This document shows, one piece after another, positions 59,641 to 64,000 of a stretch of DNA of 64,000 nucleotides. The stretch covers positions 1 through 64,000 of the forward strand of contig NZ_ATVT01000006.1 of the NCBI RefSeq assembly GCF_000420865.1, written 5' to 3'. The translations under genes were made by a program, and so were the position numbers. Under the pieces are notes generated by a model, which saw only the letters and a program-made list of their open reading frames with translations, searched no databases and was not told where the DNA came from. Position 1 is the first letter of the stretch, and the number at the start of each line of letters is the position of its first letter. Source of the stretch: Butyrivibrio sp. XPD2006. GTDB lineage: Bacteria > Bacillota > Clostridia > Lachnospirales > Lachnospiraceae.

Positions 59641-60946
59641 ATAGCTCCTTTCTGGTTTCCTCAAGAGCTCTTTTGGTGCTCTCGTTCCTGGTGGGGAATT
59701 CGAACATCTTATCAAGATATCCCTGCGAACGGGCAAGCTCCCGGCTCTTTGGATAAACCAGTTCAAAAACAAGGGCAATATGCCCGATCAGATGCTCGGC
59801 GGGAGATACCATAACATCGCGGTTTACGGCGTGATGTTCTCTCACCTGCTGCATGACTTTTTCAGAGACCCCGGATGTAAACAGGACTTCTTCGGTAACA
59901 TTGTAGATCTCCTCCATCGGGGTCTCTACGTTTACCCGAAGGATATCGACCTTATCCGCGTCACGGAGAATATTGCAAAAGACAAGGGTCTGTCCCGATA
60001 CAGCTTCATCAATCCTGTACTTGTTGTGCTGTCTTATCACGGTCTCGAGCTCTTTATCCCTGGATCTGTCGTCAACGTAACTCAAAATCAAATTGTCTTT
60101 TCCGAAAAGAAGATCTGCCCCGAACTCAGCGTGATCAACGGACTCGGAATCAATGAACGTGCTGTATCTCTTCACCTGCTCAAATCTTCCGATATCATGA
60201 AGCATTCCCGAAAGCCAGGCAAACTCAACGTCATCGTCGGAAAGGCCGATAGATCTTGCGATCTGCTCGCAGTGATCGGCAACCCTGTAGGTGTGCGCGA
60301 TCTTAAGCGCAATCTTGGGATCCGACGGATCATAGTTTCTTGTATAGGCAGCGAACTGCTCTTTTACCCTTTGTCTGTCGACATCATATTTCTTATCAAG
60401 CCCCAGATATTTAAGTACGATCTCCAGCCCTTCCGTGGGCACGCAGAATGTCCCGTCGCGGTGCTCACAACCCCTTATAACTTCATCAAGGTCAAACCAC
60501 TTAACACCATCAACCTCTTCTTCCTGAAGCGTGAGGCTCTCAGCGTCCACGGGCTTTTCGTAGACATAAACAAATGCCACTTCATTGTCGTTAAATAACT
60601 TCCCATGAAATGACATCGCATACTTTATATGAAATGTTCCTGCAAATGTCAGATCACCGTCTCCTGCCTTAATGCCAAGCTCCTCATACAGCTCTCGCTG
60701 CGCGGATTCCAGGGGCTCGTCCCCCGCCTGGATATGCCCGGCCGACGAAGTGTCATACATACCGGGAAAAGACTCTTTCTCAGCGCTTCTCTTCTGAAGC
60801 AGTACCTGATAGGAATCCCCCTCTTTTCTAACGATCCAAACATGTGCAGTTCTGTGCGGAATTCCCTCGGCGTGAGCCTTCGATCTTGTCACAGTCTCTC
60901 CTGTGGGAACTCCGTTATCATCGGTTATATCAAATATTTCTTCCAT
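59630..60946 (-). CDS. NUDIX hydrolase fused to HD-domain phosphohydrolase
   Basis: 438 residues from ATG 60946, with GGAGG upstream. Residues about 5-170 are a NUDIX domain (Idi-like, KAHAEGIPHRTAHVWI, with box AGDEPLESAQRELYEELG). Residues about 190-430 are an HD domain (HTYRVADHCEQIARSIG, then LSGMLHDIGRFEQ and NILRDADKVD). A nucleotide could be cut by the first half and the product by the second. The fusion is known in Clostridia, but the substrate is uncertain. Confidence 0.87.
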   Translation of the reverse strand: MEEIFDITDDNGVPTGETVTRSKAHAEGIPHRTAHVWIVRKEGDSYQVLLQKRSAEKESFPGMYDTSSAGHIQAGDEPLESAQRELYEELGIKAGDGDLTFAGTFHIKYAMSFHGKLFNDNEVAFVYVYEKPVDAESLTLQEEEVDGVKWFDLDEVIRGCEHRDGTFCVPTEGLEIVLKYLGLDKKYDVDRQRVKEQFAAYTRNYDPSDPKIALKIAHTYRVADHCEQIARSIGLSDDDVEFAWLSGMLHDIGRFEQVKRYSTFIDSESVDHAEFGADLLFGKDNLILSYVDDRSRDKELETVIRQHNKYRIDEAVSGQTLVFCNILRDADKVDILRVNVETPMEEIYNVTEEVLFTSGVSEKVMQQVREHHAVNRDVMVSPAEHLIGHIALVFELVYPKSRELARSQGYLDKMFEFPTRNESTKRALEETRKELFNT

Positions 60947-61022
60947 GTCATCCTCCGGTTCAACCACTATTCTACACCATGACAGCGGTCTTACAACAGG
61001 AATTCTTCATGAAATGAGCCCC

Positions 61023-61156
61023 GGGTCTGCCAAAGCCAAATGGTCCCTGGGGACGGGGGCAAGGGGTCATTATCAGATAATTCATCGCAAGAAAGACAGT
61101 TTCAGATAATGACCCCTTGCCCCCGTCCCCAGGGACCATTTGGCTTTGGCAGACCC
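61023..61156. repeat. 134-bp palindrome, copy D of the GGTCCCTGGGGACGG family
   Basis: Perfect 52-base arms, 61023-61074 and 61105-61156, with a 30-base spacer. The inner part holds GGTCCCTGGGGACGG, then GGGCAAGGGGTCATTATC. The arms extend 19 bases outside the shared tip (GGGTCTGCCAAAGCCAAAT), so the flanking DNA is also mirrored. Lies just after the ABC ATPase stop at 61168. Confidence 0.95.
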
Positions 61157-61167
61157 TAGAGACCATT

Positions 61168-61971
61168 TCAGCTTGCCTTACTCCTTGGTATCACGTAAGG
61201 GTCACCTGTTGCCGGATCAGTGATGATATCACTTTCCATGCCGTAGACATCTTTCATGAGTCCTGTTGTGATGATGTCCTTTGGCTCGCCCTCTGCGATG
61301 AGACGCCCTCTCTTCATTGCGAAGATGTGGTCCGCATACCTGATGGAAAGGTTGATATCGTGAAGAATCGCCACGATTGTCGTCTTCTTGGCTTTGTTGA
61401 GTGCAGCGAGACAATCAAGGATCTCTACCTGATACGCAATGTCAAGATAAGTCGTAGGCTCATCAAGAAGCAGAATATCCGTATCCTGAGCAAGCACCAG
61501 CGCGATCCACACTCTCTGCCTCTGTCCGCCGGACAAAGAGTCCACCGGCTTGTCCGCAAGGTCCGCGATGCCCATGGCCTCCATGGCGCAGGCAATGGCC
61601 TGATAATCCGCCTTGGAGAGCTGACCGAAGAGCTTCTGATATGGGAACCTTCCCCTGGCTACCAGATCCGCCACGGTAATCCCCGCCGGAACTATAGGTG
61701 ACTGGGGCAAAAGACCTATCTCCCTCGACAGACGCTGTGTCGGAATGTCATAGATCGACTTCCCGTCAAGAACCACGTCGCCGCTCTTTGGCTTAAGAAG
61801 GCGTGCAAAGCTCTTTATAAGAGTTGACTTTCCACAGCCGTTCTGACCTATAAGAACGCTGAACTTTCCTGAAGGAATTATGATGTCCAGGTCTTTGATT
61901 ATTGTATTGTCTTCATATCCCACGCTGATGTTTCTAGCGCAGAAATCATGACTTTTTGCCAGTGCCTCCAT
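61168..61971 (-). CDS. Siderophore/cobalamin ABC importer ATPase
   Basis: 267 residues. Walker A GQNGCGKST, LSGGQRQR, LLLDEPTTYLDI and AILHDINLSIRYADH belong to the FepC/BtuD family. It powers uptake of iron-siderophore, heme or vitamin B12. Third gene of an operon with both FecCD permeases; a one-base overlap with the gene before. No binding protein is seen in the window; it may lie upstream of 64000. Confidence 0.92.
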   Translation of the reverse strand: MEALAKSHDFCARNISVGYEDNTIIKDLDIIIPSGKFSVLIGQNGCGKSTLIKSFARLLKPKSGDVVLDGKSIYDIPTQRLSREIGLLPQSPIVPAGITVADLVARGRFPYQKLFGQLSKADYQAIACAMEAMGIADLADKPVDSLSGGQRQRVWIALVLAQDTDILLLDEPTTYLDIAYQVEILDCLAALNKAKKTTIVAILHDINLSIRYADHIFAMKRGRLIAEGEPKDIITTGLMKDVYGMESDIITDPATGDPYVIPRSKAS

Positions 61972-63005
61972 TAGATCTTTTCTCCCTTTCTATTGAGGTT
62001 TAAAAGCAGGAACAACAGGTATGGCGCGCCGAGAAGTCCTGTAACGACGCCAACCGGGTACTTTGTTTCAAACATATTTTTGCCAACAAGCTCTGCTGCG
62101 TAGACAAGAATGGTTCCGATAAGTCCCGCAACCGCCATGGCGTTCTTGCCGTTTTTCGTACATTTGCCGGCAATCGGTCCCGACAAAAATGCCACCGATG
62201 CGATGGGTCCGGTGATCGCTGCTGCCGTTGCACTGAGCACCAGCGCGCACAGCATACAACACAGACGAACCGCCGAAAGCGGAACTCCAAGAGTGGTTGA
62301 ATACTCATCTCCCAGCTGCATCACTCTGAGATACCTGTTACATATGAGCAGCAATGCACTGCAGATAATTGTGACAAAAGAGATTGAGAAAGCATCACTC
62401 ATCTCCACAAGATTAAGGCTTCCTCTGAGCCACCTGAGGGCTGTTGAAACGTCATACTCAGAGCCAACCAGCAGCATCCAGGAGATAAGGGCGTTCAAAA
62501 CCGCCTGCATACCGATTCCGATGAGGATCATCCTGCTGCCAAAAAACTGCCCTTTCCCGGAGAGGATAAAGATCAGCGTAGTCACAACAAGTCCCGCAGC
62601 TACTGCGAATATCGAAACCACAGGTCCGCTTATCCCAAGTATCAGGATGCAGAAAACCGCTGCTGCAGAGGATCCTGCCGAAACTCCGATGATGTCGGGG
62701 GATGCCAGAGGGTTCCTTAAAAGGTTCTGGAACGTATATCCTGAGATTCCAAAGGCAAATCCCGCAAAGCCGCCAACAATCAGCTTTGGAAGCCTGATGG
62801 TCTTTATGTTGTAAGCTGCGCCTTTTGTCTCATCACTCAGAAGGTATGCCAAAACCTCTTTTACCGAATAATTAGTATTGCCCATGGTCATCATAAGCAC
62901 GCCAAGCGCAACAATGATCCCCAGCAAAGCCACAATACACAAGGTATTAAGGCGAGCATGTTTTCTATATATATTTTTTAAATCATGTTCAAGATTGCGC
63001 GTCAT
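61971..63005 (-). CDS. FecCD-family ABC permease
   Basis: 344 residues with about ten membrane segments. IRLPKLIVGGFAGFAFGISG and NPLASPDIIGVSAGSSAA are typical of FecCD. It forms half of the importer channel. It overlaps the upstream permease by four bases (ATGA) and the ATPase by one. Confidence 0.92.
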   Translation of the reverse strand: MTRNLEHDLKNIYRKHARLNTLCIVALLGIIVALGVLMMTMGNTNYSVKEVLAYLLSDETKGAAYNIKTIRLPKLIVGGFAGFAFGISGYTFQNLLRNPLASPDIIGVSAGSSAAAVFCILILGISGPVVSIFAVAAGLVVTTLIFILSGKGQFFGSRMILIGIGMQAVLNALISWMLLVGSEYDVSTALRWLRGSLNLVEMSDAFSISFVTIICSALLLICNRYLRVMQLGDEYSTTLGVPLSAVRLCCMLCALVLSATAAAITGPIASVAFLSGPIAGKCTKNGKNAMAVAGLIGTILVYAAELVGKNMFETKYPVGVVTGLLGAPYLLFLLLNLNRKGEKI

Positions 63006-64000
63006 ATACTCTTAGCCTTTGTTTTGCAAACGATCCAGATAAAAACAGGTGCTCCCACGATGGCAGTGATGATGCCGACTTCCAGCTCTCCGGGACGCCC
63101 CAGAACTCTTCCGAGGACATCGGAAAATGTCAGAAGTCCCGCTCCGCCGATGGCTGACATCTGAATCACGATCCGCATATCTCCGGAAAAGAGCTGTCGG
63201 AACACGTGAGGTAACATCAGGCCCACAAATCCTATGGGTCCTGCCAAAGCTGTCACGGAGGCGCATAGAATGACTCCTGCAAGTGCTGCAAAGAGCCTGA
63301 CAACGCCAACCTTTACTCCCAGAGATACAGCCATCTCATCCCCCAGCGCCATGGCATTTAAAGGAGATGCGCAGATAACTGCGAGGATAACTCCCACCAC
63401 CAGAAACGGCACAAGGAGCTTTATGTCATCCCAGGTTGCTCCGCTTATGCTGCCCACCTGCCAGAACCTGAACTGTTTCATAACCTGTGAGTCGGGAAGC
63501 ATGATCGTGTTTACAAGAGCGCCAAGCGCCGTTGAAACAGCAGCTCCCGCCAGCGCAAGCTTAATGGAATTGGCTCCGCCGTAACCAACCGAAGCGATCC
63601 CATATACGAACAGTGCTGTTAAAAGAGCTCCTGTAAAAGATAAACCTATTAACCTGATACCCGATGAAATATTTAGATAGGCGATACCTACAACCACGAA
63701 CAGAGCCGCCCCGGTATTGACTCCGAGGATGCTTGGATCTGCTATCGGATTTCTGGTAATTGCCTGCATAAGAGCTCCGGATACCCCTAAGGCAGCGCCG
63801 GCCAGAAGCCCAAAGACTGTCCTTGGGATTCTGGCTGCGATAACCGCCCTGAAAAAGTCATCATTCAGATCATCAGTAAAATACCCGATAATGTCGGTTA
63901 AGGGGATACTTTTGCTCCCATAAGAAATGGAAAGAAAAAGACTTAGAATGACAAAAACAATTTCTATAATAAGGCCTATAAATATACGGTTGTTACTGTA
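63002..64000 (-). CDS. FecCD-family ABC permease, 5' end outside window
   Basis: Frame is open from stop at 63002 to the window edge, giving 332 residues with no start codon that fits. An ATG at 63769 is inside the conserved core: upstream of it AARIPRTVFGLLAGAALGVSG continues the family pattern, so the gene starts beyond 64000. It pairs with the permease at 61971 and the ATPase at 61168. Confidence 0.9.
   Translation of the reverse strand, partial: YSNNRIFIGLIIEIVFVILSLFLSISYGSKSIPLTDIIGYFTDDLNDDFFRAVIAARIPRTVFGLLAGAALGVSGALMQAITRNPIADPSILGVNTGAALFVVVGIAYLNISSGIRLIGLSFTGALLTALFVYGIASVGYGGANSIKLALAGAAVSTALGALVNTIMLPDSQVMKQFRFWQVGSISGATWDDIKLLVPFLVVGVILAVICASPLNAMALGDEMAVSLGVKVGVVRLFAALAGVILCASVTALAGPIGFVGLMLPHVFRQLFSGDMRIVIQMSAIGGAGLLTFSDVLGRVLGRPGELEVGIITAIVGAPVFIWIVCKTKAKSI

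Noticed and set aside
59780-60598. Plus-strand frame opposite the NUDIX-HD gene
   Set aside because: Antisense shadow; the minus-strand product has full NUDIX and HD motifs.
63002-63769. Full gene starting at ATG 63769
   Set aside because: The frame continues to the window edge with conserved FecCD residues, so this ATG is internal.
1-64000. Prophage, tRNA or rRNA genes
   Set aside because: No phage structural or lysis genes, no integrase and no tRNA- or rRNA-like sequence were noticed; a dedicated scan would be needed to exclude a tRNA fully.

Overview
The window looks like chromosomal DNA of a Gram-positive anaerobe of the family Lachnospiraceae, most like Butyrivibrio or a close relative. 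The evidence is a diaminopimelate dehydrogenase, many Lachnospiraceae-type lipoproteins with long Ala/Glu/Thr linkers, a DUF3793/Fur/Feo iron locus, ECF-sigma partner proteins, strong AGGAGG ribosome sites and moderate G+C. No rRNA, tRNA or CRISPR array was seen. Most genes lie on the minus strand in short operons. The species assignment is inference.

Layout. 1-270: the 5' end of an IS1182-type transposase gene. 359-5240: ddh, a phosphoribosyltransferase-like protein, an HTH protein and an EAL-PAS-GGDEF-like protein. 5241-12869: a secreted SGNH-like protein, then a seven-gene operon with a TRAP transporter (dctP-dctQ-dctM), a YcxB-like protein, a sensor kinase, an AraC-type response regulator and a second TRAP binding protein; the promoter carries direct repeats and a 14-bp palindrome. 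12891-20366: PrsW-like protease, FMN-binding protein, mgsA, ABC exporter, hydrolases, a GPH/MFS symporter and an esterase. 20468-28766: PadR/HAAS pair, a transglutaminase-like protein, an ECF sigma factor overlapping a membrane-anchored serpin, and an amino-acid ABC transporter. 28816-38443: a gene-poor repeat region, an ABC-2 exporter, lipoproteins, a SpoIIE phosphatase and membrane proteins.

38566-50981 is an iron/metal island: flavodoxin, an FtsX-type ABC system, DUF3793, a short Fur-like protein, an HMA/FeoB-associated protein, a P1B-type ATPase with a small partner, and feoABC. Five copies of a palindromic box (GTTAGC-N4-GCTAAC) sit on the promoters of four of these units and probably form one regulon.

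51044-54329 is a tight seven-gene operon joining an HTH/alarmone-hydrolase-like protein, an HNH nuclease, a NUDIX hydrolase, a tRNA deacylase, a Nif11-like peptide and a YedK-type SRAP protein. 54459-60946 holds a C-type-lectin-like lipoprotein, a large helical protein, two tandem arrays with a 74-base period, a further lipoprotein and a NUDIX-HD fusion. 61168-64000 is a siderophore/cobalamin-type ABC importer whose first permease runs off the window edge.

Four intergenic palindromes (84-134 bp) share the tip GGTCCCTGGGGACGG or a close variant, a dispersed non-coding repeat family. The observations most worth following are the metal-box regulon with its mirror-symmetric divergent promoter, the ECF sigma-serpin pair, the palindrome family and the stress-type operon at 51-54 kb.
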